Numbered from the stretch's first letter, positions 30,785 through 39,968 are shown. The stretch: DNA of 56,284 bases from Betaproteobacteria bacterium (GCA_016868035.1 VGID01000023.1:1-56284), one strand, 5' to 3'. Notes: generated by a model not told the origin, from the letters alone. Numbers and translations are program-made.

Positions 30785-31140
30785 TGTGCTGTCCCGCAAA
30801 TATCCTATGAAATTCCGACGACAATCGGCGACGCGCCGGAACGTGAAGCAGGGACCCGCTTGCGGGAGGCGACCGTGAAGGCGCGTGTGAGGACCGCGCA
30901 TCCGGCGCTCCCATGTCCTGCTTCGGGGTCGCATCCAAGCACACAACGCTTGGAACCTGCTCCGCCCTGCGCGGGACACTTTGTCGCAAATCCTCGCCAG
31001 GTGTCCAACCTGGCTGCGGTTTTCTTCGCGTCTGACACCGATTTCGCCGGAATTTCGACAAAGTGCACGCGAAACCGGAGCTACTCCGCATTTTCCCGAG
31101 ATGGTCGACTAATGCGCGGTATTTACGGGACAGCACACTA
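30782..31140. mobile_element. 359-bp MITE-like insertion between the antiporter cassette and nuoM
   Basis: The ends are imperfect inverted repeats: TAGTGTGCTGTCCCGCAAAT on the left and the reverse complement of TAGTGTGCTGTCCCGTAAAT on the right. TA borders both ends, as in the element at 16701-16970, but the internal sequence is unrelated. I see no transposase fragment. Its first three bases are the stop codon of the upstream gene and its right end is 11 bp before nuoM. Confidence 0.75.
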
Positions 31141-31151
31141 GCGCGAAGCAG

Positions 31152-32651
31152 ATGAAAAACGTCTTGAGCATCCTGATCTTTCTGCCGCTGGCCGGGTCGG
31201 TCCTCCTGGGTTTCATGCGCGGCCATGACCGCCTGATGAGGTGGTCCGCCTTGGGCGTGACCGTCGCGACCTTCCTGGTCTCGGTTGCGGTCCTCCTGGC
31301 CTTCAATCCGGCCACCCACGAGATGCAGTTTGTGGAACGCTACCCCTGGGCGCCCTCCTTCAATATCGAGTACGCGGTGGGCGTGGACGGGATCAGTATT
31401 CTGCTTGTCCTCCTGACGACGCTGCTGTGCCCGATCTGCGTGCTCGCCTCCTGGACGGCGATCACTTCCAGGGCCCAGGAGTTCATGATCGCCATCCTCG
31501 TCATGGAGGCCGCCATGATCGGCACCTTTGTGGCGTTGGATTTCGTCCTGTTCTTCGTCTTCTGGGAGGCGATGCTGATCCCGATGTATTTGATCATCGG
31601 CGTGTGGGGCGGGCCGAACCGGATCTATTCCGCGATCAAGTTCTTCCTCTATACCCTTGCGGGAAGCCTCCTTCTGCTGGTCGCGATCATCGTCCTGTAT
31701 TTCGCGGGAGGGAATACCTTCGACATTCTGACCCTGATGGGCCGGTCCTATTCGGCCACGGTCCAGTTCTGGGTGTTCTGGGCGTTTTTTCTTGCTTTCG
31801 CGATCAAGATTCCGATGATTCCCTTTCACACCTGGCTGCCGGACGCGCACGTGGAAGCGCCCGCAGCGGGCAGCATCATCCTGGCCGGCATTTTGTTGAA
31901 AATGGGCGGGTATGGCTTTCTCCGGTTCTGTCTGCCGATGGTCCCCGATGCGTCGCTCGCTTTCAGCACGATCATCATGACGCTGTCGGTGGGCGCAATC
32001 CTGTACGGGGCTTTCATGGCTCTCGCCCAGACGGACGTGAAGAAACTCATCGCCTATTCGTCGGTCTCGCATATGGGTTTTGTGACGCTGGGGATTTTCG
32101 TGCTCAATACCCGGGGGGTGGAGGGGGCGCTGCTCCAGATGGTCAACCACGGCATCACAACCGGTGCGTTGTTCCTTGCGATCGGCCAGTTCTATGACCG
32201 ATCGCACAGTCGCCTTCTCGAGGATTTCGGGGGCATCTCGAAGCCGATGCCGATGTACGGGGCCCTGTGGGTCATTTTCTCGTTTTCCTCTTTTGGATTC
32301 CCCGGCACCAATAGCTTCATCGGAGAGTTTCTGGTCCTGGTGGGTTCGTTTGAGCGGCATTGGCTTCTGGCGACTGCGGCTACCCTCGGACTGATCCTGT
32401 CCGCGTTCTACATGCTCTGGGTCGTTCGCAAGGCCCTCTTCGGGACGGTCGTAAAATCCCTGTCGGGCAGCCTGCCCGATCTGAATGTCAGGGAGCTTGT
32501 CGCCGCTATTCCACTGGCGGTGCTGGTCTTCGTGATCGGTCTGTATCCCCGTCCCTGGTTGTCCGTGATGCATGCCAGCGTGGAACACCTGCTCATGCAG
32601 GTTGGCGCGGCGACGCCGCTGCAGTTCACGGAGGTTTGGACCCGGCCATGA
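31152..32651 (+). CDS. nuoM: NADH-quinone oxidoreductase subunit M
   Basis: This 499-aa antiporter-like subunit has Glu in TM5 ([17 protein letters not shown]), TM7 Lys in [20 protein letters not shown], the LLKMGGYG lysine, and [16 protein letters not shown], all canonical for NuoM. Length is standard. Codon choice differs from nuoA-K and nuoN, with more T- and C-ended mixtures, and resembles foreign DNA by eye. nuoN follows after 16 bp. Confidence 0.95.
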   Translation: MKNVLSILIFLPLAGSVLLGFMRGHDRLMRWSALGVTVATFLVSVAVLLAFNPATHEMQFVERYPWAPSFNIEYAVGVDGISILLVLLTTLLCPICVLASWTAITSRAQEFMIAILVMEAAMIGTFVALDFVLFFVFWEAMLIPMYLIIGVWGGPNRIYSAIKFFLYTLAGSLLLLVAIIVLYFAGGNTFDILTLMGRSYSATVQFWVFWAFFLAFAIKIPMIPFHTWLPDAHVEAPAAGSIILAGILLKMGGYGFLRFCLPMVPDASLAFSTIIMTLSVGAILYGAFMALAQTDVKKLIAYSSVSHMGFVTLGIFVLNTRGVEGALLQMVNHGITTGALFLAIGQFYDRSHSRLLEDFGGISKPMPMYGALWVIFSFSSFGFPGTNSFIGEFLVLVGSFERHWLLATAATLGLILSAFYMLWVVRKALFGTVVKSLSGSLPDLNVRELVAAIPLAVLVFVIGLYPRPWLSVMHASVEHLLMQVGAATPLQFTEVWTRP

Positions 32652-32667
32652 ATCGTTCCGCCTGGTG

Positions 32668-34116
32668 ATGCAGTACATAACTCCTCTGGCGCCCGCCTAT
32701 CCCGAGCTGTTCCTGCTCGTGATGATCTGCGTCGTCCTGGTCGTGGACCTGTTCGTGAGCGACGACAGGCGCATCGTCACCTACGCGCTCACGCAGCTCA
32801 CGCTCGGGGGCTGCGTCGCGATCACGTACGCGACCGCGAGCCCCGAGCCGGTCTATACCTTCAGCGGCATGTTCGTGGACGACGTCATGGCGGACGTGCT
32901 CAAGCTCCTGGTGTATCTCGGGGTCATGGCGGTGCTCGTGTATTCGCGCGCCTACATCACGGCGCGCGAGATGTTCCGCGGAGAATTCTTCGTGCTCGCG
33001 CTGTGCGCGACGCTGGGCATGATGATCATGATCTCGGCGAACCACCTGTTGACGCTCTACCTCGGGCTCGAGCTGCTCTCGCTCTCGCTCTACTCGATGG
33101 TGGCCCTGCAGCGCGATTCTGCGGTCGCGACCGAGGCGGCGATGAAATACTTCGTGCTGGGGGCGCTCGCCTCCGGGATGCTGCTCTACGGCATGTCCAT
33201 GCTCTACGGTGTGACCGGGGTGCTCGAGATCACGCGGCTCGCCCAGATCATCGCGGAGGGCGGCGGCAGGGACGTGGTGCTGGTGTTCGCCCTGGTATTC
33301 GTCGTCGCGGGCCTGGGGTTCAAGCTCGGGGCGGTCCCGTTCCACATGTGGGTGCCGGACGTCTACCACGGCGCGCCGACCGCGGTCACGCTGTTCATCG
33401 GATCGGCGCCCAAGCTCGCGGCCTTCGCCTTCATCATGCGGCTGCTCGCGCAGGGCCTGGGGGCCGAGCAACTCGCCGTCGAATGGCAGCAGATGCTGAT
33501 CGTGATGGCGGTGCTCTCGCTCGCGGTCGGCAACATCACGGCGATCGCCCAATCCAACCTGAAACGGATGCTCGCGTATTCGACGATCGGGCACATGGGC
33601 TTCCTGCTGCTCGGCATCCTCGCGGGGAACCTCGTCGGCTACAGCGCCGGCATGTTCTACGTCGTGATCTACGTGCTGATGAACCTCGGCGCCTTCGGGA
33701 TGATCATGGTGCTGGCGCGCAGCGGGTTCGAGGCCGAGAACCTCGAAGACTTCAAGGGGCTCAACGCGCGCAACCCGTGGTACGCGTTCGTCATGCTGCT
33801 GCTGATGTTCTCGATGGCGGGGGTGCCGCCGACGGTGGGTTTCTACGCGAAGCTCGCGGTGCTGCAGGCAGTGATTGGCGCGGGCTTCGTCTGGCTCGCG
33901 GTGGTGGCGGTGCTCTTCGCGCTGATCGGCGCCTTTTATTACGTGCGGCTGGTCAAGCTCATGTACTTCGATGCGCCGGAGGACACGGCCCCGATCGAGC
34001 CGCGGCGCGACGTGCGCATCCTGATGGGCGCGAACGGGCTGGCGATGCTGGTACTCGGCGTGCTGCCCGAGCCGCTGCTGAGGTTGTGCATCTCCTCGAT
34101 CCAGGCTTCGTTCTAA
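32668..34116 (+). CDS. nuoN: NADH-quinone oxidoreductase subunit N
   Basis: This 482-aa antiporter-like subunit starts at ATG 32668 ([17 protein letters not shown]). It has [15 protein letters not shown] (TM5 Glu), [21 protein letters not shown] (TM7 Lys), [11 protein letters not shown] (TM8 Lys) and [16 protein letters not shown]. It returns to the GC-ending codon style of nuoA-K. It closes the operon; a heptamer array and a NUDIX gene follow. Confidence 0.97.
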   Translation: MQYITPLAPAYPELFLLVMICVVLVVDLFVSDDRRIVTYALTQLTLGGCVAITYATASPEPVYTFSGMFVDDVMADVLKLLVYLGVMAVLVYSRAYITAREMFRGEFFVLALCATLGMMIMISANHLLTLYLGLELLSLSLYSMVALQRDSAVATEAAMKYFVLGALASGMLLYGMSMLYGVTGVLEITRLAQIIAEGGGRDVVLVFALVFVVAGLGFKLGAVPFHMWVPDVYHGAPTAVTLFIGSAPKLAAFAFIMRLLAQGLGAEQLAVEWQQMLIVMAVLSLAVGNITAIAQSNLKRMLAYSTIGHMGFLLLGILAGNLVGYSAGMFYVVIYVLMNLGAFGMIMVLARSGFEAENLEDFKGLNARNPWYAFVMLLLMFSMAGVPPTVGFYAKLAVLQAVIGAGFVWLAVVAVLFALIGAFYYVRLVKLMYFDAPEDTAPIEPRRDVRILMGANGLAMLVLGVLPEPLLRLCISSIQASF

Positions 34117-34119
34117 GGA

Positions 34120-34236
34120 TCGCTAAGCAGCAAGCGGTAAGCAGTAAGCAGAAGAAGTCGGGGTTTCCGTTATCCGCTCACGGCCCACCGCTCACCGCTC
34201 ACCGCTCACCGCTTACCCCTCACCGTTTACCGGGTC
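34120..34236. repeat. Heptamer-periodic inverted repeat, GGTAAGC word
   Basis: The left arm (34122-34153) has AAGCGGT/AAGCAGT units; the right arm (34168-34232) has CGCTCAC, CGCTTAC and CGTTTAC units. It lies between nuoN and the NUDIX gene. The word is nearly that of the array at 37998-38130. Confidence 0.85.
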
Positions 34237-34242
34237 CCGCCC

Positions 34243-34797
34243 ATGACCAGCCCCAAGCATACCGATTTCACCGAAACCACGATAAGCTCGAAGACGGTCT
34301 ACCGCGGGAACCTGCTGCACGTGCTGGAAGACGAGGTGCAGCTTCCGGACGGCGCGCGCTCGTGGCGCGAGTACGTGCGCCACCCGGGGGCGGTGATGAT
34401 GGTCCCGTTCCTCGACCGTGACACCGTGCTTCTCGTCCGGCAGTTCCGCTATCCGCTGGGCCGGCATTTCCTCGAGCTGCCGGCGGGCAAGATCGACCGC
34501 GGGGAGGAGCCGATTGCCACCGCGCGCCGCGAGCTGCGCGAGGAGTGCGGGTATGCCGCGGGGAGCTGGGATCACCTCGCGACCTTCCACCCCTGTGTCG
34601 GCTATTCCGACGAGCGCATTGAGCTCTATCTCGCGCGCGAACTCGCGGAGGCGGGGAGCGCGCCGGACGACGGCGAGTTCATCGAGACCAGGCCCACGGC
34701 GCTCGCGCAGGCGCTCGCGTGGGTGCGCGACGGGACGATCACCGACGCCAAGACGGTGATCGGGCTCCTGTGGGCCGACCGGTTTCGTGACTGGTGA
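34243..34797 (+). CDS. NUDIX hydrolase, ADP-ribose pyrophosphatase-like
   Basis: This 184-aa protein carries the NUDIX box GX5EX7REUXEEXGU, visible from GKIDRGEEP to RRELREECGY (near residues 85-106). The N-terminal beta-strands (VYRGNLLHVLEDEVQLPDG) and the EYVRHPGAVMMVP segment match ADP-ribose pyrophosphatases (NudF type). It probably hydrolyses ADP-ribose or related nucleoside diphosphate sugars in the cytoplasm. A NUDIX gene downstream of nuoN is common in betaproteobacteria. Confidence 0.88.
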   Translation: MTSPKHTDFTETTISSKTVYRGNLLHVLEDEVQLPDGARSWREYVRHPGAVMMVPFLDRDTVLLVRQFRYPLGRHFLELPAGKIDRGEEPIATARRELREECGYAAGSWDHLATFHPCVGYSDERIELYLARELAEAGSAPDDGEFIETRPTALAQALAWVRDGTITDAKTVIGLLWADRFRDW

Positions 34798-34811
34798 GCG
34801 GCGAATTAAAC

Positions 34812-34930
34812 ACGGGGTCAGGTTCACATTTCCGCGGCATCAACTCCAAGTTCAGGCCAATACGCGAGAACACGATTGCCTCCGTCAACGCACGAGCGTC
34901 GAAAAAGCGGACCTGCCCCCATTTTTACAG
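34812..34930. repeat. REP/RAYT-like inverted repeat remnant
   Basis: GGGGTCAGGTTCACATTTCC at the left and the reverse complement of GGGGGCAGGTCCGCTTTTTC at the right are imperfect inverted repeats. GGGGTCAGGT-type ends are typical of repeats mobilised by REP-associated Y1 transposases; assignment is by resemblance only. No transposase is present. Confidence 0.5.
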
Positions 34931-34975
34931 GCGGAGTAGAATTACGAATATCTGGCCGACGTTGAGGGCATTAAC

Positions 34976-35179
34976 GTGAACACCCGCGATCCGCAGGCAT
35001 TGCTTGAGAAGCTGAAGGCGCTCCCCCCGGAGCGCGTGGCCGAGGTCGAGGATTTCGTGGACTTCCTGCGCACGCGCGACGGCGAGCGCGCGGCGGTGCG
35101 CGCCGCCGCCCGCGCGGCCGAGCCCGCGTTCGCCAAGGTCTGGGACAACGACGACGATGCCGCCTACGACAAGCTATAG
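34976..35179 (+). CDS. Putative antitoxin of a MazF-type toxin
   Basis: This 67-aa protein starts at GTG (MNTRDPQALLEKLKALPPER) and contains ERVAEVEDFVDFLRTRDGER, a helix seen in DUF2281/VapB-like antitoxins, then an acidic C-terminus (DNDDDAAYDKL). It overlaps the downstream toxin reading frame by 23 bp, the usual antitoxin-toxin arrangement. Function is inferred from this pairing. Confidence 0.7.
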   Translation: MNTRDPQALLEKLKALPPERVAEVEDFVDFLRTRDGERAAVRAAARAAEPAFAKVWDNDDDAAYDKL

Positions 35180-35702
35180 CTTCGGCGACATCGTTTTAGT
35201 GCCCTTTCCCTTCACCGACCAGACCGGAGCCAAGAAACGCCCCGCCGTCGTCGTGAGCAGCGCCGCCTACCACGCGGCGCGGCGCGACGTGCTGATCATG
35301 GCCGTCACCAGCCAATCACGCCCCGCGGGCGCGATCGGCGAGCTCACCGTCAAGGACTGGAAGGGCGCCGGGCTCCTCAAGCCCTCGGTCATCAAGCCCG
35401 TCATCACCACGATCGAGGCCTCGCCTCAGAACCGGGTCGGACCACGCCAACCCGATGTATCCGCAGAAAATTCGGCTCAATATCGACACCAAGAACGCGC
35501 CTCTAAGCCTTCGCAAGGGCCTTATTTTTCCGTCTTGGCTTTGCGTTTCAACGGGTTGCGCTGGTCCGACCCGGATTCCGCAGGTGTGAGCTCGGAATCG
35601 CGGCCCGGCGCGGTGCCCTCGCGGTTGCCGCTGACAGGCATGCGCTGCGCGAGCCGGAGAGCCGTTACAGGCCCGATTTCCCCGCCGAAACCGGCCTTCT
35701 AA
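35157..35702 (+). pseudogene. MazF/PemK-like toxin truncated by an inserted element
   Basis: The first 88 residues match the MazF/PemK endoribonuclease fold: FGDIVLVPFPFTDQ, KKRPAVVVSS, the VTSQSRP strand and LLKPSVIKPVITTIEA. Full-length relatives continue with a C-terminal helix of about 25 residues. Here the frame runs instead into a repeat-bounded insertion at about 35420 and ends after about 93 unrelated residues at 35702. The product is probably inactive or altered. Confidence 0.7.
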
Positions 35703-35770
35703 GGCCAGAAATCCGCGGTATTTAGGCCGATAACTTCAACGATTCAGAGACTTGCCGTGGTCCGACCCGG
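35432..35770. mobile_element. Insertion with 19-bp inverted ends and an internal third copy
   Basis: CCGGGTCGGACCACGCCAA at 35432-35450 matches the reverse complement of 35752-35770 at 18 of 19 bases and that of 35556-35574 at 16 of 19. The element is therefore either 339 bp with an internal end copy, or two nested units (143 and 196 bp). It interrupts the MazF-like gene. No transposase is seen. Confidence 0.65.
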
Positions 35771-35870
35771 AATCCAAGGGGAGATCTCGATACCTTGGTT
35801 CGTGAGTCTAGTCGAGAGTCCCATGGCGTTCTCACTTCGTAGAATTATCGCTTATCGAGCAACAAGCTCG

Positions 35871-36203
35871 CTAAATCCCAAGCCCGCTCTTGATGAGGCT
35901 CGCGAGGACTTGCTTTAAGACGTCGAATGTCACGGTCCCCGCTTTCTCCTTCACCACTGCGGTCGCCTTTACCCATCGAGCATCATCTCGAGCAGCGTCA
36001 GCGAAATCATGGCCCGCCCAGGTAAGGTGGCTGAGCCTCCACTCCGGAAGGAATCCGTGGATCGTGCCAATGTCGGTGCCCTCTGCCAGCCCGGCATCGA
36101 CGAGTAGGTAACTGTGATAGCCGACCTCCTCGGGCGCGAAGCCTTCGATTTCGATGCCAGTTGCAAGTGTTTGTGGGGTCTGTCCCTGTTTGTTTAGCAG
36201 CAC
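35871..36203 (-). pseudogene. DUF2513-like protein, 5' end probably replaced
   Basis: The 110-aa product shows the DUF2513 pattern YLLVDAGLAEG, RLSHLTWAGHDFADAARDD and VTFDVLKQVLASLIKSGLG. Family members usually begin with a helix like MKRDLDLIRKIL, which is missing. Instead the frame starts in CTGTCCCTGTTTG-type repeat sequence (36180-36200) giving MLLNKQGQTPQ. I infer that a REP-like repeat replaced the 5' end. Function of the family is unknown to me beyond its frequent phage/mobile context. Confidence 0.55.
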
Positions 36204-36403
36204 GTAGCACGCAGGAGGCCGGAGGCTCAGGGAGGCTCAGGGGACGAGCCGGGCGGAGTGCCGCGGTCATTGGTGGCCACCCGAACCCATCGGCTGGTTT
36301 ATGGGTGGAATCACTCGAAACGATTTGACTTGCCTCCGAGCCCGGTACCAAATTGCTAAAATAGCAAAGCCAGCCATAGACTCGACTTTGACAAGGAAGA
36401 GAC

Positions 36404-37144
36404 ATGAAACTCGGGAAGCTCGCGGCTCGGAGTGCATTAGCCGCACTCATCGCACTGTCTTGGCTCGTTACGCCGATGGCCGCGGCCCAGGCGCCGAAGC
36501 AGTTGCGCTTCGGACTCCTGCCCGCCGAAGACGCCGGCAAGATGGTCGAGCAATTCAAGGGGATCGCCGATCACATCGGCGCCAAGATGCGGCTGCCGGT
36601 TACGATCACGGTTTCGGAGAGCTACAATGCGCTCATCGAGGCGATGCGCGCCGGCCATCTCGAGGTCGTATACGTCGGCGGCAGCCAGTACGTGAAGATG
36701 CGCGAGCTGGGAATGGACGCCGTGCCCGTCGTCATCAACCGCGACGAGGATGGGCGGTCGTACTACAAGGCCTGCGTAATCACCCGCGCAGACTCCCCTA
36801 TCAAGACCTTCAGCGACCTAAAGGGTAAGACGTTCGCCTTCGTGACGCCGACCTCGACATCGGGCGGGGTAGCGCCGACTTTCCTGCTGCTCAAGAACAA
36901 GGTCGATCCTGGCAAGGACTTCAAGAACACCTTGTATGCCGGCAAGCACGACACGGTCCTCCTCGCCGTGAAGAACAAAAAGGTGGACGCGGGCGCCGTG
37001 GGCGATCTTTACTTTGTGCGCTGGGCCGAGCGCGGGATCTTCAAGATGGGCAAGCACGACGAGGCGAACGATCAGCTCATCGACTCCGAGATCCGCATCG
37101 TCGGCTGCACGCGCGTCGGGTTGTCGTTCAAGTACCAGCCATAA
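36404..37144 (+). CDS. Short PhnD-family periplasmic binding protein, orphan
   Basis: This 246-aa protein has a signal peptide (residues 1-28, ending AAAQ), then PKQLRFGLLPAEDAGKMV, a VVYVGGSQY segment, VTPTSTSGG (ligand loop) and YAGKHDTVLLAV, typical of PhnD. It ends soon after SEIRIVGCTRVGLSF; relatives usually extend for another 40-60 residues, so the C-terminus looks truncated or diverged. AAGGAAGAG precedes the ATG. No permease or ATPase is adjacent; it might use the PhnCEE at 4851-7302, but that is speculation. Confidence 0.75.
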   Translation: MKLGKLAARSALAALIALSWLVTPMAAAQAPKQLRFGLLPAEDAGKMVEQFKGIADHIGAKMRLPVTITVSESYNALIEAMRAGHLEVVYVGGSQYVKMRELGMDAVPVVINRDEDGRSYYKACVITRADSPIKTFSDLKGKTFAFVTPTSTSGGVAPTFLLLKNKVDPGKDFKNTLYAGKHDTVLLAVKNKKVDAGAVGDLYFVRWAERGIFKMGKHDEANDQLIDSEIRIVGCTRVGLSFKYQP

Positions 37145-37214
37145 CGGCAGGCAGACGGGAAGCGCGCGGGGTCCGGCCGATGCGCCCGGCCCCCGCGGTG
37201 AAATATTGTCATCC

Positions 37215-37997
37215 ATGATCGTCGCGCAGATCTCGGACCTCCACATCGGGGAAAAAGGCACGCTGGCCTACGACCGGTTCGATACCGGCGCGCGCCTCGC
37301 GCGCTGCGTCGCGCACCTTCGCGGCCTGCGCCCGCAACCGGACGTCGTGCTCGCGACCGGGGACCTGGTGAACAACGGCGGCGCCGGGGAGTACCGGGTC
37401 CTGCGCGAGCTGCTCGCGCCGCTACCGATGCCGGTCTATGTGATTCCCGGCAACCACGACGAGCGCGGGGCGCTGTGCAACGCGTTTCCCGATCACGCGT
37501 ACCTGCCGCAGCCCGGCGCGCCGGTGCATTACGTGGTCGAGGCGCTGCCGGTGCGCCTGATCGGGCTCGACACCGTGGTTCCGGGGGCTACCGGCGGCGC
37601 GCTCGATGCCGCGCAGCTCGATTGGCTCGACGCGCAGCTCGCCGCGCAGCGCGATCGCGCGACGCTTATCTTCATGCACCACCCTCCGGTCGCATCCGGC
37701 ATCCGCAGCATGGATGCAATCGCCCTCGATGCGCAGAGCGCCGCGAGGCTGGGTGCGGTCGTCTCGCGCTATCGGCACGTCGAGCTCATTACTTGCGGGC
37801 ACGTGCACCGCGCCTTCCAGGCGCGCTGGCACGGCACCACGGTATCCGTATGCCCGAGCACCGCTTTCCAGGGCGTGCTCGATTTCGCAGCGGAGCGCTA
37901 CAATATCTGCGGCGACGAGCCGCCCGCATACCAGCTGCATTGCTGGAACGGGGCGGGACTGCTCACCCACACCGTATCGGTGATGGGTGAATCGTGA
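37215..37997 (+). CDS. cpdA: CpdA-like metallophosphoesterase
   Basis: This 260-aa cytoplasmic enzyme of the calcineurin-like superfamily has metal ligands in ISDLHIG, ATGDLVNNGG, IPGNHDE, FMHHPP and CGHVH. The layout resembles the 3',5'-cAMP phosphodiesterase CpdA (Icc). Substrate is inferred; other cyclic nucleotides or nucleotides are possible. The gene is followed directly by a heptamer array. Confidence 0.82.
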   Translation: MIVAQISDLHIGEKGTLAYDRFDTGARLARCVAHLRGLRPQPDVVLATGDLVNNGGAGEYRVLRELLAPLPMPVYVIPGNHDERGALCNAFPDHAYLPQPGAPVHYVVEALPVRLIGLDTVVPGATGGALDAAQLDWLDAQLAAQRDRATLIFMHHPPVASGIRSMDAIALDAQSAARLGAVVSRYRHVELITCGHVHRAFQARWHGTTVSVCPSTAFQGVLDFAAERYNICGDEPPAYQLHCWNGAGLLTHTVSVMGES

Positions 37998-38130
37998 CCG
38001 GTAAGCGGTAAGCGGTAAGCGGTAAGCAGTTAGCGGTAAGCGGTAAGCGGTAAGCGGAAACATCGGACCCACCTCTCTTGGGCAGTTCTCCGGTAACTGC
38101 TCACTGCTCACTGCTTACCGCTTACTGCCG
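37998..38130. repeat. Heptamer-periodic inverted repeat, GGTAAGC word
   Basis: The left arm (37998-38058) contains eight or more GGTAAGC units, the cleanest array in the window. The right arm (38091-38128) contains CTGCTCA, CTGCTTA and CCGCTTA units. It lies between two convergent genes and its right arm supplies the stop codon of the diheme cytochrome. Confidence 0.9.
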
Positions 38131-38988
38131 TACCTTCGGCTCGTCGGGAAGGGGCGGCAGCGAGCGCAGGTAGGCGATCATGGCCGCAAGGTCACCGGGC
38201 ATAAATTGGCTCGTCGTGTTGCGGACCACCTCGTCCATTTCCACCGCGGTCGCGTCGCCGTCCGGCGTGACACCGGTCAGGAAAAATTGCTTTAGGTCCT
38301 CGTCGCTCCACTTCCCGATTCCCGTCGGCGTCAGGTTCGGCATGCCCTTGCGGCCGGCCAGGAAACGGCCGCGCTTCGCGCCGCCGAGGAAATTGCGCGG
38401 AGTGTGGCATTCTCCGCAGTGACCCAGCGCGTTCACAAGGTAGGCCCCGCGACTGGCGGGCTCCGGCCATCGCGAGTCGGGGACGAAGGGCCCGGGCGTG
38501 AAGAACAGCCAGTTCCAGATGCGGTTGAGAAAGCGCCAGCCGTACGGGAAGCGCAGCTCGTGTTCCCGGTTCGTCCGGCCAACGGGCGGCAGAGAGCGCA
38601 GGTAGGCCCAGAGATCGCGCAGATCGGAATCGGTGATCTGCGTGTACGACGGGTATGGGAAGACCGGGTAGTAGCGCGATCCGTCGGGACGCACCCCGGA
38701 GCGCATCGCGCGGACGAAGTCGGCCTCCGTCCAGCGGCCGATCCCGGTGTCCGGATGGGGCGTGATGTTCGGCCCGAAAAACGTTCCGAATGAAGTCTTG
38801 ATTGCGCGGCCGCCGGCGAAGCGCACGGCGTCGCTCCGGTCCTCCGTGTGGCACCCGACGCACCCGCCCGCCTTGGCGAGGTATTCCCCGCGCTTGGCGT
38901 CGCCCTGCGCCGATGCGGATGCGAACGAGGCCGCGCATAGCAGCAGGAGCGCGAAGGCCCTCAGCAACGCGTGCAACCAGCGCCCCAC
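38122..38988 (-). CDS. Periplasmic diheme c-type cytochrome
   Basis: This 288-aa protein has a signal peptide (about residues 1-28), a first heme site GGCVGCH near residue 43 and a second LGHCGECH in the middle. Methionine ligands are likely in FGPNITPHPDTG-type and GMPNLTPTGIG segments. It resembles the cytochrome subunits of alcohol dehydrogenases and of molybdenum hydroxylases that lack a FAD subunit. The hydroxylase at 43923-46704 could be its partner, but it is 5 kb away on the other strand. The stop TAA lies in a heptamer repeat. Confidence 0.85.
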   Translation of the reverse strand: MGRWLHALLRAFALLLLCAASFASASAQGDAKRGEYLAKAGGCVGCHTEDRSDAVRFAGGRAIKTSFGTFFGPNITPHPDTGIGRWTEADFVRAMRSGVRPDGSRYYPVFPYPSYTQITDSDLRDLWAYLRSLPPVGRTNREHELRFPYGWRFLNRIWNWLFFTPGPFVPDSRWPEPASRGAYLVNALGHCGECHTPRNFLGGAKRGRFLAGRKGMPNLTPTGIGKWSDEDLKQFFLTGVTPDGDATAVEMDEVVRNTTSQFMPGDLAAMIAYLRSLPPLPDEPKVRQ

Positions 38989-39111
38989 GAATTCAACGTC
39001 CGGACGATCACCACCTCCTGCTCCCGCGAAGCTTTCCCCGGCGGCGGGATCGGCCGGTAATGAAGCAAATCATGACCGGTGCTGCAGGATTTTCCGGCGG
39101 TCTCGCTGAAC

Positions 39112-39576
39112 CTAATTTTTTTTCATTCTTTTCTTGTTGAAGGATAGGTGACAGCCGCCGCACGCACCGGAGCCCAGGCCGCCCAAGGTTTTGACTTCCT
39201 CCAGTATCTGAGCATCGTCCTTGGCTGCGGCCGCCTTGGCAAGGCGCTCGGCTACCGCGCTCACCCTATCTGTATGTTTAGTGAACTCATCCCACTTCTC
39301 CCAGATATCCGGATGGGCGAGCGATTTCTCGGAGACGCTACCCTTTGGAAAGAGGGGGAGCAACTTGCCCATTTGTTCCACGATCTCTCTCGACCGGACC
39401 TGCAGGGTGGCGTAGTCCATTTCCTTCGCCGCCGCTCGGATGGCTCTTACTGCCTTGTCACTCGACTCCATGAGCTTCTCCCTCTGTTCGATCACATTCT
39501 GCGGGAGGGCCGGTGTCGGCGTCAGCAGAGAAAGGGCTAAAAGAGCTGCAGTCGCGGAGAGCATCCTCGTATTCAT
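39112..39576 (-). CDS. Cytochrome c'
   Basis: This 154-aa periplasmic protein has a signal peptide (residues 1-25, cleaved near ALPQ), a four-helix-bundle pattern and a single C-terminal heme site CGGCH near residue 143, the hallmark of class II cytochromes c'. Such proteins bind NO or CO at a five-coordinate heme. I chose the ATG giving MNTRMLSATA because GAGGA lies upstream and a signal peptide follows directly. Confidence 0.87.
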   Translation of the reverse strand: MNTRMLSATAALLALSLLTPTPALPQNVIEQREKLMESSDKAVRAIRAAAKEMDYATLQVRSREIVEQMGKLLPLFPKGSVSEKSLAHPDIWEKWDEFTKHTDRVSAVAERLAKAAAAKDDAQILEEVKTLGGLGSGACGGCHLSFNKKRMKKN

Positions 39577-39968
39577 GAGCGCCGTGTCCTCGTGGAAAGT
39601 TAATCTTGGTCGGTCGTCGAAATGCCTGCCCTGCAGGGGCACTACCGCTCCGCTACCCGCGCGTCGGTCCCGACCTGTGCGAGCGGATTGACCGCATCAC
39701 CGGCGCCGACGCGCAGTGCCAGCGCAACTCCACGTGCAGGAAGTTTCTTCATGGCGCACTTCTCGAATCGTGGATCACGTCCGCCCCAACGCGTTCTCCG
39801 CAGGTAATCGAAGCGCATTGCCGCCCTGCATCGCCCTGCGAACGGAAATCCGGCGCACCTCGGTCCCGGCCCGGAAAAAAAGGCTGGCGGATTGTAGGTG
39901 CGCCGGGGAGACCCGTCAACGCCACGCGCATCCAAATGGCGATGCGTGAGGCGGCCCGCAAGGCGCGC
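39577..39968. other. 392-bp intergenic region without a recognisable gene
   Basis: The stretch lies between the cytochrome c' gene and the yceI-like gene, both on the minus strand. Several short open frames exist on both strands, but none has a recognisable sequence or a good ribosome-binding site. It must contain the promoter of the cytochrome c' gene at its left end; I could not place it. Confidence 0.5.

Noticed and set aside
30786-30796. Pho box half-site CTGTC within the element ends
   Set aside because: Only one half-site is present and it is part of the terminal inverted repeat.
30785-31140. Protein-coding gene in the nuo gap (87-codon minus-strand frame)
   Set aside because: It lies wholly within the inverted-repeat-bounded element, has no ribosome-binding site and no recognisable domain.
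37998-38130. CRISPR array
   Set aside because: The units are 7 bp without spacers, and both strands of the word are present; no cas genes are in the window.
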